Source: Nakamurella endophytica (GTDB taxonomy: Bacteria; Actinomycetota; Actinomycetes; Mycobacteriales; Nakamurellaceae). Taken from it: a DNA stretch of 64,000 bases. Location: the NCBI RefSeq assembly GCF_014646215.1, contig NZ_BMNA01000004.1, positions 1-64,000 on the forward strand, written 5' to 3'. Shown here piece by piece: positions 36,271 through 45,549 of the stretch (its first letter is position 1; every line of letters starts with the position of its first letter). The notes below the pieces were generated by a model. The model did not search any database and was not told the origin of the DNA. It was given only the letters and a program-made list of their open reading frames with translations. Both the position numbers and the translations under genes were made by a program.

Positions 36271-37407
36271 TCACCAGAGCCCGGTGACCAGCAGCGCCGC
36301 CAGCACCACCCGGTCCCGCGGTCGCCGGCGCAGCTGCCCGACTCGCAGCGCCAACCGCCACCGGCTGCGCAGGTCGCGGCGGGACAGCAGATCCACCATC
36401 ACGGCCAGCTCGTCGGCCGTCGGCGGCGGGACGGCGGGCCGCGCCGAGCTCGCGGCCAGGGTGTCGATGCCCGCCGTGGCGTCGGGCCGGTCGCTGGCAG
36501 GACGGGTCGCGGAAGCGGTCGGGGCGTCGGCCACCGCGCCGGTCACCGGTTCGGTCGCCGGGCCGGTCTGCGGGTCGGTCGCCGGGTCGGTCTGCGGGTT
36601 GGTCGGGGTGTCCACCGGGTCCCCCGCGGCCCGCGCCACCTCGAGCGCGGCGCGCGCCACCAGCAGCGCACCCTCGCGATGCCAGCCGCGCCGGATCATC
36701 CGCAGCCGCTCGACCGCGGACCGCAGCCCGACGTTCGCCCCGAGGTGGTTGTGGGCGTGCTGGCGGTAGTCCACCGTCGACCGGTCGAGGATGGTCCACC
36801 GCCACCCGCGGGCCCGGCACAGCGCGTACACCAGCCAGTCGTGCAGGCCGACGGCGGCGGCCGGCCCCGCCCGGTCGGCCAGTGCGGCCCTGGCCAGATC
36901 GACCATCCGCGGCGACAGCAGGAACGTGCAGCCGGGGCCGGCGCTCTCCAGCAGGTAGTCCCACCGGCGCTGGGGTTGCGACTTGCGGATCGGCGCCCGC
37001 CGCCCGTCCGGCCAGAACGCCGTGACGTCCGAGGACACCCCGTCGGACCCGGCGGCCAGGGTTGCGGCTTCGGCGGCCAGCTTGTCGGGCAGCCACCGGT
37101 CGTCCTGGTCGGCCAGGGCCACGAGCTCGCCGTCGGCCAGCCGGACGTCCCGCAGCAGTCGGTGGAAGTTGGCGGCCACCCCCGACCCGACATGCCGGGA
37201 CAGCAGCTCGACGCGGGGATCGGCGGCCGCCCGGTCCACCAGCCACTCCCAGGTCCCGTCGGTCGACCCGTCGTCCGAGACCACCAGGCGGACCTGCACG
37301 CCCTGCTGCCCCAGCACGGTGTCGACCTGCTCGGCGATCCAGGGCCGCCCGTCGAGCGTCGCCATCAGCACGGCCACCCGGGGCGGTGCCGCGCCGGGGT
37401 CAGGCAC
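36271..37407 (-). CDS. Family 2 glycosyltransferase (rhamnosyltransferase-like)
   Basis: The product has 378 residues with a GT-A fold: RVAVLMATLDGRPWIAEQVD, LVVSDDGSTDGTWEWLVD, and the DxD-type metal site VALADQDDRWLPDKL. These match the RfaB/rhamnosyltransferase branch of GT2. TFLLSPRMVDLA, GLHDWLVYALC and STVDYRQHAHNHLGANVG follow. Residues about 265-320 contain NPQTDPATDPQTGPATEP, a degenerate repeat not expected in the family. The GTG at 37407 overlaps the upstream glycosyltransferase by 8 bp, so the two are coupled. Donor and acceptor are unknown; dTDP-rhamnose is plausible given the rml genes. Confidence 0.88.
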   Translation of the reverse strand: MPDPGAAPPRVAVLMATLDGRPWIAEQVDTVLGQQGVQVRLVVSDDGSTDGTWEWLVDRAAADPRVELLSRHVGSGVAANFHRLLRDVRLADGELVALADQDDRWLPDKLAAEAATLAAGSDGVSSDVTAFWPDGRRAPIRKSQPQRRWDYLLESAGPGCTFLLSPRMVDLARAALADRAGPAAAVGLHDWLVYALCRARGWRWTILDRSTVDYRQHAHNHLGANVGLRSAVERLRMIRRGWHREGALLVARAALEVARAAGDPVDTPTNPQTDPATDPQTGPATEPVTGAVADAPTASATRPASDRPDATAGIDTLAASSARPAVPPPTADELAVMVDLLSRRDLRSRWRLALRVGQLRRRPRDRVVLAALLVTGLW

Positions 37408-38557
37408 GGGACCGGTCCGTGCCGGCCGCCCGGCGGTAGGCGTCCCGGTGCACCCGGGCCGTCGCCTCCCAGGTGAAGCCGGCCGCCCGGGCCCGCGCCG
37501 CGTCGCCCAGCCGGGCCCGCTCGCCGGGCGACGCCAGCAGCGCCGCGATGCCGTCGGCGATCGAGCCGGCGTCCACCTCGACGTACCGGACGGCGTCCCC
37601 ACCCACCTCGGGCAGCGCCAGCCGGCGGGTGGTGAGCACCGCGGCGCCGCAGGCCATGGCCTCGAGCACCGGCAGGCCGAACCCCTCCCCCAGGCTCGGG
37701 TACGCCACCAGCTCGGCGCCGCCGAGCAGGCCGGGCAGCAGCCCCGCCGGCAGGTGCCCGGGTCGCAGCACCGCCAGCTCGGCGGGGACCGCGGCCACCG
37801 CGGCGTCGATCGCCTCGTCCCAGCCGGCGGCGCCGGCGAGCACCAGCGCCGGAGGGTCGTCCGTGCCGGCGCAGGCCCGCACGTAGCCGCGGACGAGCTC
37901 GGGCACGTTCTTGCGCGGCTCGAGGGTGCCCAGGAAGGCGATCCAGCGCCGGTCCCCCAGCCCGAGCCGGTCCGCGACCGCGGCCCGCCCGGCGGCGTCC
38001 GGGACGTGGAACCGGGACAGGTCCACGCCGTGGTGGGCGACCGCCAGCCGCTGCGGGTCGGCGCCGGCGCAGCGCTCGAGCTCGGCCACGGTGGCCGCGC
38101 TGGGCACCACGGCCACCGCGGCCCGGTGCAGCGCGACGCGGGTCCAGGTGCGGAAGAAGCGCTGCTTGAGGCCGCCGTGCAGGGCGGGGTCGGTGAAGAA
38201 GGTGGCGTCGTGCAGGGTCACCACGACCGGCCGGCCGGCGGCCACCGGCACGGTGTAGTGCGGCGAGTGGACGACGTCCACGCGGAGCCGGCGGGCCAGG
38301 ACCGGCAGCCCGGTCTGCTCCCACGCCAGTCGCAGCGGCCGGGACCGCAGCCGGGCGGGCACCGGCACGACCCGGGCGCCGGGCGCCAGTGCGGTGAACA
38401 CGTCCGCGTCGTGGGGTTGGCAGGCGACCGTCACCGGGAAGCCGATGCGGTCGAGACCGCCGACCAGGCCGTCGACGTAGCGGCCCACGCCGCCCCGGTC
38501 GGCCGGGATCGCGGTGGCGTCCAGCAGCACCGAGGGCTCACCTCGCGCCTGCGCCAC
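37400..38557 (-). CDS. Family 4 (GT-B) glycosyltransferase
   Basis: The product has 385 residues. N-domain features include SVLLDATAIPADRGGVGRYVDG, VDVVHSPHYTVPVAA and VVVTLHDATFF. The C-domain has FLGTLEPRKNVPELVRGYV, LVLAGAAGWDE, and the nucleotide-sugar motif ELVAYPSLGEGFGLPVLEAMA (E-x7-E). These are typical of retaining mannosyl- or rhamnosyl-type enzymes with two Rossmann domains. The GTG at 38557 gives MAQARGEPS. The enzyme is cytoplasmic; its acceptor is probably a lipid-linked glycan, which is inference. Confidence 0.9.
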   Translation of the reverse strand: MAQARGEPSVLLDATAIPADRGGVGRYVDGLVGGLDRIGFPVTVACQPHDADVFTALAPGARVVPVPARLRSRPLRLAWEQTGLPVLARRLRVDVVHSPHYTVPVAAGRPVVVTLHDATFFTDPALHGGLKQRFFRTWTRVALHRAAVAVVPSAATVAELERCAGADPQRLAVAHHGVDLSRFHVPDAAGRAAVADRLGLGDRRWIAFLGTLEPRKNVPELVRGYVRACAGTDDPPALVLAGAAGWDEAIDAAVAAVPAELAVLRPGHLPAGLLPGLLGGAELVAYPSLGEGFGLPVLEAMACGAAVLTTRRLALPEVGGDAVRYVEVDAGSIADGIAALLASPGERARLGDAARARAAGFTWEATARVHRDAYRRAAGTDRSRA

Positions 38558-38716
38558 CCGTCACCGCCTCCTGCCGTTCGCCGCCCGCACCGGGCGCGGC
38601 CGCGGTCGCGGCGCCGCCGATCGTACGAGGGCGACGGCGGCGCCCCGGGCGCCGCGCGGGACCGGCGGTGCGTGACCGTCCGGCCGCCGGCGCCCGACCC
38701 CGGCTCGGGCGGGACG

Positions 38717-39157
38717 TCAGGACCGCTCGGTGACCTGGTCCAGGAACCCTGCCATCTCCCCGGCGTCGGACGGCGCCCGTTCCAGCAGCGGCCGCACCTG
38801 GATCGGCTGCCGGGTGGGCCGGCCACCGCGACCGGGGACCGCGGACACCCGCGCCGCGATCTCCACCGCCCGCTCCTGGGATGCCACGTCGACGATCTGG
38901 AAGCCGGCGATCCACTCCTTGAACTCCTGGAACGGCCCGTCCTGGACGCCGGTGTGCCGGCCGTCGGAGCGCACCACCAGGCCGCGGTCGGGTCCGGTCA
39001 GCACGACCGAGTCGACCAGCTCCCCGGAGGCCACCAGTTCGTCGTGCAACCGGTCGTAGTGGGCCAGGTGGGCGTCGATCTCCGCGGGCGTCCACTCGGA
39101 CATCGGCGTCTCGTCGTCGCCGCTGCGGAAGTCCACGGCGAGCAGGTACTTGGTCAT
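38717..39157 (-). CDS. YCII-related (DGPF domain) protein
   Basis: The product has 146 residues. It begins MTKYLLAVDFRSGDDETPMS and carries LAHYDRLHDELVASGELVDSVVL and the diagnostic VQDGPFQEFKEWIAGFQIVD, followed by the DVASQERAVEIAARVSAVPG helix. These proteins adopt a ferredoxin-like dimer and are often linked to ECF sigma factors; no sigma gene is adjacent here. AGGAG is four bases before the ATG at 39157. The function is unknown. It sits between glycosyltransferases without an obvious functional link. Confidence 0.88.
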   Translation of the reverse strand: MTKYLLAVDFRSGDDETPMSEWTPAEIDAHLAHYDRLHDELVASGELVDSVVLTGPDRGLVVRSDGRHTGVQDGPFQEFKEWIAGFQIVDVASQERAVEIAARVSAVPGRGGRPTRQPIQVRPLLERAPSDAGEMAGFLDQVTERS

Positions 39158-39386
39158 CTCACTCCTACAGCGTTCGGGCCGGACGGTCCGGCGCACGGTG
39201 GTCGGCGTGGCCCGCCGCACCTCGACATACCCGGCGACCGCGGGCCGTCGGGCCCCTGGGCCGGTCCCTCGTCCGCCCAGCCTCGGGCGGACCGGAGCGC
39301 CGTCCCGGGCGCGGCGGCGCACCGGCCCGGCGCCGGCGCCCGGGTACGGTTTCGCAGGACCCGCACGCGACCGGGAGGACAGCACC

Positions 39387-42300
39387 ATGCCTCAGGGCGA
39401 GCCGCCGCGCTCGACGGCGGCCGGCCCCACCCCGGCGCACGGCAGCACGCAGGCCGCCGAGGCGGCCGGACACCCGGACCCGGCGCACGGCAGCACGCAG
39501 GCCGCCGAGGCGGCCGGACACCCGAACCCGGCGCACGGCAGCACGCAGGCCGCCGAGGCGGCCGGACACCCGGACCCGGCGCACGGCAGCACGCAGGCCG
39601 CCGAGGCGGCCGGACACCCGGCCGGGACGGCCGGGGCGGACGGCGCCCGACCGGTGCACGCCGGGGCCTCGCCGCTCGGTGCCGGCGCCCTTGCCGGCTC
39701 CCGCGGGCTCCGCCGGCGCCTGGCCCGGACGCACCCCGTGGAGCTCGCCGGCCTGCTCGCCGTGCTGGTGTCGTTCGTGGTGCTGCTGGCGATCCGGATC
39801 GGGCCGGCCCTGGTCGGCGCCAAGGTGTTCGGCGGCCTGGACCTGCTGATCTCGCGGGCGCCGTGGACCACCGGGCTGCCGGTGCCCAAGGCGATCAACC
39901 CATTCGTCGGGGACACCGTCGACTCGGCCTTTCCCGCCTACCTGCAGATCCACGGTCGCCTGTGGTCCGGCGACCTGGCGTGGTGGTCGCCGCTCAGCGG
40001 CGCGGGCACCGCCCTGCTGTCCCAGCCCGGCATCCCCACCCTGACGCCGACATCGATCTGGATGGCGGTGCTGCCGCCGTCCTGGGCGGCCGGTTTCGTC
40101 AAGCTGCTGCAGGTGGCGATCGCCGCCGCCGGGATGATGCTGTGGCTGCGCCGGCTGGGCACCGGCCGTGCCGCCGGGCTGATCGGCGGCCTGGTCTACG
40201 CGGGCTCCGGCTTCTTCGTCGCCTGGGCCAACTGGCCCGGCCAGGCCTCGGTGTCCACGATGATCCCGGTCCTGTTCTGGGTCGTCGAGCGGTTCCTGCA
40301 GGTGCGGACCGTGCGGGCGGCGCTCGCCGTCCCGCCCGTGGTGGCGTTCCTGCTGCTCGGCGGCTTCCCGGCGGCCGCGGGCCACGCACTGTATGGCTGC
40401 GTCGGCTACGTCGTCGTCCGGCTGGTGATGCTGCGCCGGGAGCTGGGTACGGCGGGCGTGCTGCGGACGCTGGGCCTCGGCGTCGCCGCCGCCGTGGTGG
40501 GCGTGCTGCTGTCCGCGGTGCAGGTGCTGCCGATGGCGCGGGCGCTGGCCGACACCGACCTGGCCTACCGCCGGGCGCAGTTCGGCGTCACGCAGCCGCT
40601 GCGCTCGTTCATGTCGCTGTTCTTCCCGCAGGCGATGAACGGCGCCGGCTACCCCGGCTCGAACGCCATCGAGGCCTACGCGTTCGTCGGCATCGGCGCG
40701 CTCGGTCTGGCCGTGCTGGCCGTCTGCGCGCCGCGCACCGTGCCCGGTGGCCGCGGCGTCGTCTGGTACCTGGCCGGCGGCTTCCTGCTGTCCGCAGCCC
40801 TGGTGTGGAAGCACGGGTGGTGGACGAACTGGCTGGCCGACGTGCCGGTGTTCGAGGGCAACCCCTCCAGCCGGCTCCGCGACATGGTCGGGTTCTTCGG
40901 CAGCGGGCTGGCCGGTCTCGGCGCGCAGCTGCTGTTCGACCCCGCGCTGCGCGACCGGCGGCGCCGGACGCTGGTCCGGCTGGCCGCGGTCGGCACGGTG
41001 CTCGCCGCCGCCTTCTGCGTCGCCGCCTTCCTGCGGTACCGGGCGGCCGTCGACCACGCCACCTTCGCCGTGGACGCCGGACTGGGCGTCGCCACGCTGG
41101 TCCTGGTGGTCGTCGCGCTGGCCGCGGCCGGCACCCGCCGGACGGCGGTCCGCGCGGTCTCGGCGGTGGGCGTGGTTGCGCTGCTGGCCGTGCAGGCCGG
41201 CAACTCGGTCGCGTTCTTCTGGCCGATGACCCCGCCCGACGAGTTCTACCCGGAGAACGGGGTGATCGCCGCGGCCCAGGCCGACGAGGGTTCCGGCCGG
41301 GTCGGGCAGATCGGCACCTTCCTCGGGTCCACCGCCGCGGCCTACGGGCTGCGCACCGCCACCGGCCACGGCTTCCAGCCGACGACGTGGCAGGAGTACC
41401 TGCGGACGATCGACACCAACGCCTACAGCGGGGTGGGCAGGAGCCCGACGAGCCCGGTGCTGGCGTTGTCGCTGACCGACCGAAGCCTGCAGAACCCCTT
41501 GCTCGACCGGCTCGCCATGACCGCCGTCGTGGTGGCGCCCAACCAGGAGATCCCGGGCCCGGTCGTCCGGGCCGGAGGCGGATCCCCCATCGGCCCCACG
41601 GCATCGGTCGTCCCGTCGCCGGGCACCGTGTCGCTGCCGCGGGACGGGACCGTGTCCGTGCCGCTGGCCGCGCAGCCGGTGCGCGCCGTGCAGGTGTTCG
41701 TCGCCGCCGGAGCCGGTGGCGGGCGCCGCGGGCTCACCGTCACCGCGGCGGTCACCGACGGCGCCGGACGGGTGGTCGCCTCGGGCGCCGTCGGCCGCGG
41801 GACGCTGGGTCGCGGCTGGTTGCAGATCCCGGTGGCGGGCGAGTCGCTGGCGCAGGCGGCCGGCCCGCTGACGCTCCGGCTGGGGATGGCGACCGGTGCC
41901 GACGGGGCATCGGCGTTGACGCTGGGCGGGACGGGCGACACGGCGGACGTGCTGGTGGTCGGCCGGCAGGACGACGGGCTGGTGGAGCGCTACTCCGACA
42001 TCCACGGCACCGTGTGGAGCCGCACCACCGCCCTGCCCCGGATCCGGTGGGCCGGCCGGGACGTCGTCGGGACCACCACGCAGCAGCGCATGCAGGCCCT
42101 GGTGAACGCGGCGCTGCCCCGGGACACCGTGGTGCTGGACGCGCCGGGCCCGCAGCTGTCCGGCGCGACCGCCACGCTCACCACCACCGCGGACGCCGGC
42201 GACCGGGTCGAGGTGTCGGTCGACGCCACCGGCGGCGGCTACGTCGTGCTGGCCGACGGCGTCCAGCAGGACTGGCGGGTGCTGGTGGACGGCCGGGTCG

Positions 42301-42566
42301 CCCCGCTGGTCCACGCCGACCACGCCTTCGGCGCCGTCTACGTGCCCGCGGGGACGCACCGGGTCGAGTTCCAGTTCTGGGACCGGGACCTGCGCAACGG
42401 CCTGCTGCTGTCCGGCGCCTCGCTGCTGCTGCTGCTCGCCGGGGTGGTGCTGACCGGCCGGCACCGCCCGTGGCGACGGCGCGCCGCCCCCGCACCCGAG
42501 CGACGGCGGCGCGCCGAACCGGACACGACCTTCCCCACGGATGGCGTCGCTCCGGGTCCGGCCTGA
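39387..42566 (+). CDS. Large YfhO-like membrane protein with N-terminal repeats
   Basis: The product has 1059 residues. Residues 16-79 are four 16-residue PAHGSTQAAEAAGHPD-type repeats. About twelve membrane helices then follow (from VELAGLLAVLVSFVVLLAI), with GDTVDSAFPAYLQIHGRLWSG, MSLFFPQAMNGAGYPGSNAI and a large extracytoplasmic C-terminal half (DDGLVERYSDIHGTVWSRTT, VLADGVQQDWRVLVDGR, YVPAGTHRVEFQF) as in YfhO/GT-C-like proteins. A final helix and a basic tail end the protein. Relatives glycosylate or modify wall polymers. GGGAGG lies eight bases before the ATG at 39387. It is divergent from the YCII gene. Confidence 0.85.
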   Translation: MPQGEPPRSTAAGPTPAHGSTQAAEAAGHPDPAHGSTQAAEAAGHPNPAHGSTQAAEAAGHPDPAHGSTQAAEAAGHPAGTAGADGARPVHAGASPLGAGALAGSRGLRRRLARTHPVELAGLLAVLVSFVVLLAIRIGPALVGAKVFGGLDLLISRAPWTTGLPVPKAINPFVGDTVDSAFPAYLQIHGRLWSGDLAWWSPLSGAGTALLSQPGIPTLTPTSIWMAVLPPSWAAGFVKLLQVAIAAAGMMLWLRRLGTGRAAGLIGGLVYAGSGFFVAWANWPGQASVSTMIPVLFWVVERFLQVRTVRAALAVPPVVAFLLLGGFPAAAGHALYGCVGYVVVRLVMLRRELGTAGVLRTLGLGVAAAVVGVLLSAVQVLPMARALADTDLAYRRAQFGVTQPLRSFMSLFFPQAMNGAGYPGSNAIEAYAFVGIGALGLAVLAVCAPRTVPGGRGVVWYLAGGFLLSAALVWKHGWWTNWLADVPVFEGNPSSRLRDMVGFFGSGLAGLGAQLLFDPALRDRRRRTLVRLAAVGTVLAAAFCVAAFLRYRAAVDHATFAVDAGLGVATLVLVVVALAAAGTRRTAVRAVSAVGVVALLAVQAGNSVAFFWPMTPPDEFYPENGVIAAAQADEGSGRVGQIGTFLGSTAAAYGLRTATGHGFQPTTWQEYLRTIDTNAYSGVGRSPTSPVLALSLTDRSLQNPLLDRLAMTAVVVAPNQEIPGPVVRAGGGSPIGPTASVVPSPGTVSLPRDGTVSVPLAAQPVRAVQVFVAAGAGGGRRGLTVTAAVTDGAGRVVASGAVGRGTLGRGWLQIPVAGESLAQAAGPLTLRLGMATGADGASALTLGGTGDTADVLVVGRQDDGLVERYSDIHGTVWSRTTALPRIRWAGRDVVGTTTQQRMQALVNAALPRDTVVLDAPGPQLSGATATLTTTADAGDRVEVSVDATGGGYVVLADGVQQDWRVLVDGRVAPLVHADHAFGAVYVPAGTHRVEFQFWDRDLRNGLLLSGASLLLLLAGVVLTGRHRPWRRRAAPAPERRRRAEPDTTFPTDGVAPGPA
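39432..39623 (+). repeat. 48-bp in-frame tandem repeat, four copies
   Basis: Copies start at 39432, 39480, 39528 and 39576 and are nearly identical at DNA level (the second differs by an Asp to Asn codon). Near-perfect identity, including third positions, implies recent expansion or active homogenisation. It encodes the cytoplasmic N-terminal repeat of the YfhO-like protein. Confidence 0.95.
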
Positions 42567-42642
42567 CGGTCTCGCGACGCCCGCGCCGGCACCGCACGCC
42601 GGGCGTCGACCCGCCGATCCGGTGCCGGACGGTGCCTCGGGT

Positions 42643-43821
42643 TCAGTCCCGGCCGCGCCGGTCCCGCACCCTCAGGTGCAGGTCCCAGGTCGCCTCGGCG
42701 GACCGGCCCCAGTCGAAGTCGCCGGCCCGCCGACGGCCCCGCTCGGACAGCGTCGCGGCGAAGTCCCGGTCGGCCGTGACCCGGTGCAGCGCCGCGGCCA
42801 GCGCCCGCTCGTCGCCGCGCGGCACCACGACGGCGGCGCCGCCGGCCACCTCGACCAGGGCGGGCGCATCCGAGTGCACCACCGGCACGCCCGCGGCGAA
42901 GGCCTCCAGCACGGGCAGCCCGAAGCCCTCGGCGCGGCTGGGCGCGACCAGCGCCGCGGCGCCGGCGAGCACGGCCGCCAGGTCGGCGTCGGGCAGGCCG
43001 CCCAGCAGCCGGAGCCGGTCCGGCGACACTCCGGCGCGGCGCGCCAGCTCGACCGGGTCCAGGCCGCCCCAGCCGGGCCGGCCGGCCACCGCGAGCACCA
43101 TCCCGGCGCATTCTGGGCGGCCGAGGGCGCCCAGCAGCACGTCGAGGCCCTTTCGCGGTTCCAGCGTGGCCAGGCTGAGCAGGTAGCCCGGCGGCAACCC
43201 GAGCGCGACCCGGCGGCGCTCCGCGTCGTCCGGCACCGCAAGCTCGGTGACCCCGTGCGGGACGACCGCCAGCCGCCCGCCGAGCTCGGGGAACAGCGCG
43301 GTCAGCTCGTCGCCGACCGTCCGGCTCGGCACGACGACGGCGTCCGCCTCGCGGACCGCCCGGGCGACCACTGCCCGGTGCCAGGCGACGCCGCGCGGGG
43401 TGAGGGTCTCCGGGTGCGTCCACGGCACCGTGTCGTGCACCGTCACCACCACGGGCCGGCCGGGGCGGCGCCGCCGTCCGGAACCGTCGGTCGCCGACGC
43501 CCGCGCGGGCCGGGCGGGCAGCACGAGCCGGCGCGGGAACAGCGGCGTGGTCGCGTGCACCGACGCGCCCAGCGGCCACGGTGGCAGGCCGCGCTCCCAC
43601 AGCAGCGTGAGCGCCCGGCGGCCGACCGGCAGCCGGCGCGGCCCGCGGACGCCCGGCACCCGGGCCGCGGTCACGTCGCGGTGCCAGGCGGCCACCGACC
43701 GCACCCGCCAGCCGGCCGGCGCGGTGCGGACCAGCGCCGCGGCGATCTGGGCCGCGTACCGTCCGGTCCCGCCCGGCACCGGGGCCAGGCACTGCTCGAC
43801 GACGACCACCAGCTCGGGCAC
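42643..43821 (-). CDS. Family 4 (GT-B) glycosyltransferase
   Basis: The product has 392 residues. It shows EQCLAPVPGGTGRYAAQIAAAL, VVVTVHDTVPWTHPETLTPRG, VVVPSRTVGDELTALFPEL, LATLEPRKGLDVLLGAL, LRLLGGLPDADLAAVLAGA and the E-x7-E motif APSRAEGFGLPVLEAFA. It is similar in layout to the enzyme at 37400 but clearly a separate gene. Its GTG start at 43821 is 9 bp after the stop of the tandem GT2 gene, so both lie in one minus-strand operon from 48734 to 42643. Specificity is unknown. Confidence 0.9.
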   Translation of the reverse strand: MPELVVVVEQCLAPVPGGTGRYAAQIAAALVRTAPAGWRVRSVAAWHRDVTAARVPGVRGPRRLPVGRRALTLLWERGLPPWPLGASVHATTPLFPRRLVLPARPARASATDGSGRRRRPGRPVVVTVHDTVPWTHPETLTPRGVAWHRAVVARAVREADAVVVPSRTVGDELTALFPELGGRLAVVPHGVTELAVPDDAERRRVALGLPPGYLLSLATLEPRKGLDVLLGALGRPECAGMVLAVAGRPGWGGLDPVELARRAGVSPDRLRLLGGLPDADLAAVLAGAAALVAPSRAEGFGLPVLEAFAAGVPVVHSDAPALVEVAGGAAVVVPRGDERALAAALHRVTADRDFAATLSERGRRRAGDFDWGRSAEATWDLHLRVRDRRGRD

Positions 43822-43830
43822 GGCGGCGGG

Positions 43831-45549
43831 TCAGCCCCTCGGCGGGGACGGCGGCGCCGCGGCCAGCGCCGCCTGCAGACCGGCCGCGACCTCGGCCGGA
43901 TCGTGGTGCCAGTACGGGTCCACCAGCAGCCGGTGGTCCCAGCGCCGCCGCAGGGTCAGGACCTCGGAGGAGGCGACCGTGCGCTTCCGGGTGCGCGACT
44001 CGAAGTGGTGCAGCACCGCGAACGGCGTCACCAGGATCCGGTAACCGGCCCCGGTGATCTTCAGGCTGAGGTCGACGTCGTTGAAGTTGACCGGCAACGC
44101 CGAGGACAGGCCGCCGACCTCGTCGAACACCTCGCGGCGCAGCAGGGCGCAGGCGGCGGTGACACCGGACACCTCGCGCTCGACCAGCAGGTCGGCCACC
44201 GGTCCCGGCCAGTCCGCCGGGGCGCCCGCGGCGACGTGCGTCACCTCACCGCCCTCGTACAGGTGGCCCAGGTGCTGGAGCGTGCCGTCCTCGTACAGCA
44301 GCTTGGCGCCCACCATGCCGACATCCGGCTGCACGGCCAGCGAGACCATGGTCTCCAGCCAGTCCGGGGTCAAGACCTCGACGTCGTCGTTGAGCAGCAG
44401 CACCAGCGACCCGGAGGATCGCTGCACGCCGATGTTGCACTTGGCCGAGAAGCTCCACGGCCCGTCGTAGGGCACCTCGACCAGCCGGTCCCCGGCCACG
44501 GCCCGCAGGTCCGCCAGCACCTGCGGCGGGGTGGCGGTGTCCGCCACCACCACGAGCTCGTAGTCGGGGTAGCTGCTCCGGGTCACCACGGACCGCACCG
44601 CGTCCAGGACCATGACCCGGTCGGCGCCACGGGTGAACCCGCGGGACCCCCGGGTCGGGATGACGATCGACACCCGCGGCCACCGGTCCAGCCGGCGGCG
44701 GATCCGGTACACGCCCACGGCGTGGACCTGCTCGACGGTCCCGTCGACCCCGGTCCGCTCGAGGTGGTCGGCCAGGGCACGGCGGGCGGCGTCGAACACC
44801 GGCGCGTTGTCCGACCGGTGCGACACCGACTCCGGATGGATGCGCCAGTGGTACAGCACCTCCGGCAGGTGGACGACGGACCAGCCGCGCGCGGCCGCCT
44901 CCTCGGTCGCCCGCAGCGCCAGGTCGTAGTCCTGGCTGCCGTCGTAGCCCCGGCGCAGCCCGCCGATCGCGGTCAGCAGGTCGCGGCGGTACACCGACAG
45001 GTGTCCCAGGTACATCTGCCCCCGCAGCCGCTCCGGGGCCCAGTCGGGCTTGCGGAAGGCGGCCCGGTACTCGCCGTCCGGGTGCAGCTGGTCCTCGTCG
45101 GTGTACAGCACGCCGACCGGCGGGTGGCCCGCGGCCGCCAGGCCCTCGACGTGCTCGCGGACCCGGCGCAGCGCGGCCGGTGCGAGCAGGTCGTCGTGGT
45201 CGAGCAGGGCGACGAACCGCCCGCGGGCGGCGGCGAGCCCGGCCGCGGTCGCGGCCACGATGCCCTGGTTCACCGGCTGGCCGAGCACGACGATCCGCCC
45301 GTCGGCGGCGGCGGCGTCCTGCAGCGCCGCCGACAGGTCCGGATCCGCGGACCCGTCGTCGACCAGCACGAGCTCCCACGACGGCTCCTGCTGCGCCCGG
45401 ACCGAGTCGATCATCGGGTGCAGGTACTCCGGCGGCGTGCGGTAGACCGGCACCAGCACCGAGAACAGCGGCGCGCCAGCCGGTCCCCCGGGCAGCCCGT
45501 CGGGGGAGTCGGCGGCGTCGGCGGCGCTCGCGGCGTCGGCGGCGGTCAT
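43831..45549 (-). CDS. Tandem family 2 glycosyltransferase with two GT-A domains
   Basis: The product has 572 residues. The first GT2 domain (about 28-250) has FSVLVPVYRTPPEYLHPMID, LVLVDDGSADPDLSAALQD and ALLDHDDLLAPAALRRV. The second (about 295-545) has RVSIVIPTRGSRGF, ELVVVADTATPP, LVLLLNDDVEVLTPDWLE, GGLSSALPVNFNDVDLSLKI and the base-like LHHFESRTRKR. Both keep acidic metal motifs, so the protein may add two sugars in sequence. It resembles WsaE/WbdA-like multi-domain GTs only in principle. ATG at 45549 overlaps the methyltransferase stop (ATGA). Confidence 0.92.
   Translation of the reverse strand: MTAADAASAADAADSPDGLPGGPAGAPLFSVLVPVYRTPPEYLHPMIDSVRAQQEPSWELVLVDDGSADPDLSAALQDAAAADGRIVVLGQPVNQGIVAATAAGLAAARGRFVALLDHDDLLAPAALRRVREHVEGLAAAGHPPVGVLYTDEDQLHPDGEYRAAFRKPDWAPERLRGQMYLGHLSVYRRDLLTAIGGLRRGYDGSQDYDLALRATEEAAARGWSVVHLPEVLYHWRIHPESVSHRSDNAPVFDAARRALADHLERTGVDGTVEQVHAVGVYRIRRRLDRWPRVSIVIPTRGSRGFTRGADRVMVLDAVRSVVTRSSYPDYELVVVADTATPPQVLADLRAVAGDRLVEVPYDGPWSFSAKCNIGVQRSSGSLVLLLNDDVEVLTPDWLETMVSLAVQPDVGMVGAKLLYEDGTLQHLGHLYEGGEVTHVAAGAPADWPGPVADLLVEREVSGVTAACALLRREVFDEVGGLSSALPVNFNDVDLSLKITGAGYRILVTPFAVLHHFESRTRKRTVASSEVLTLRRRWDHRLLVDPYWHHDPAEVAAGLQAALAAAPPSPPRG

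Noticed and set aside
36983..43186. Plus-strand open frame of more than 2000 codons
   Set aside because: It is the GC-rich shadow of several real genes on both strands and shows no coherent protein.
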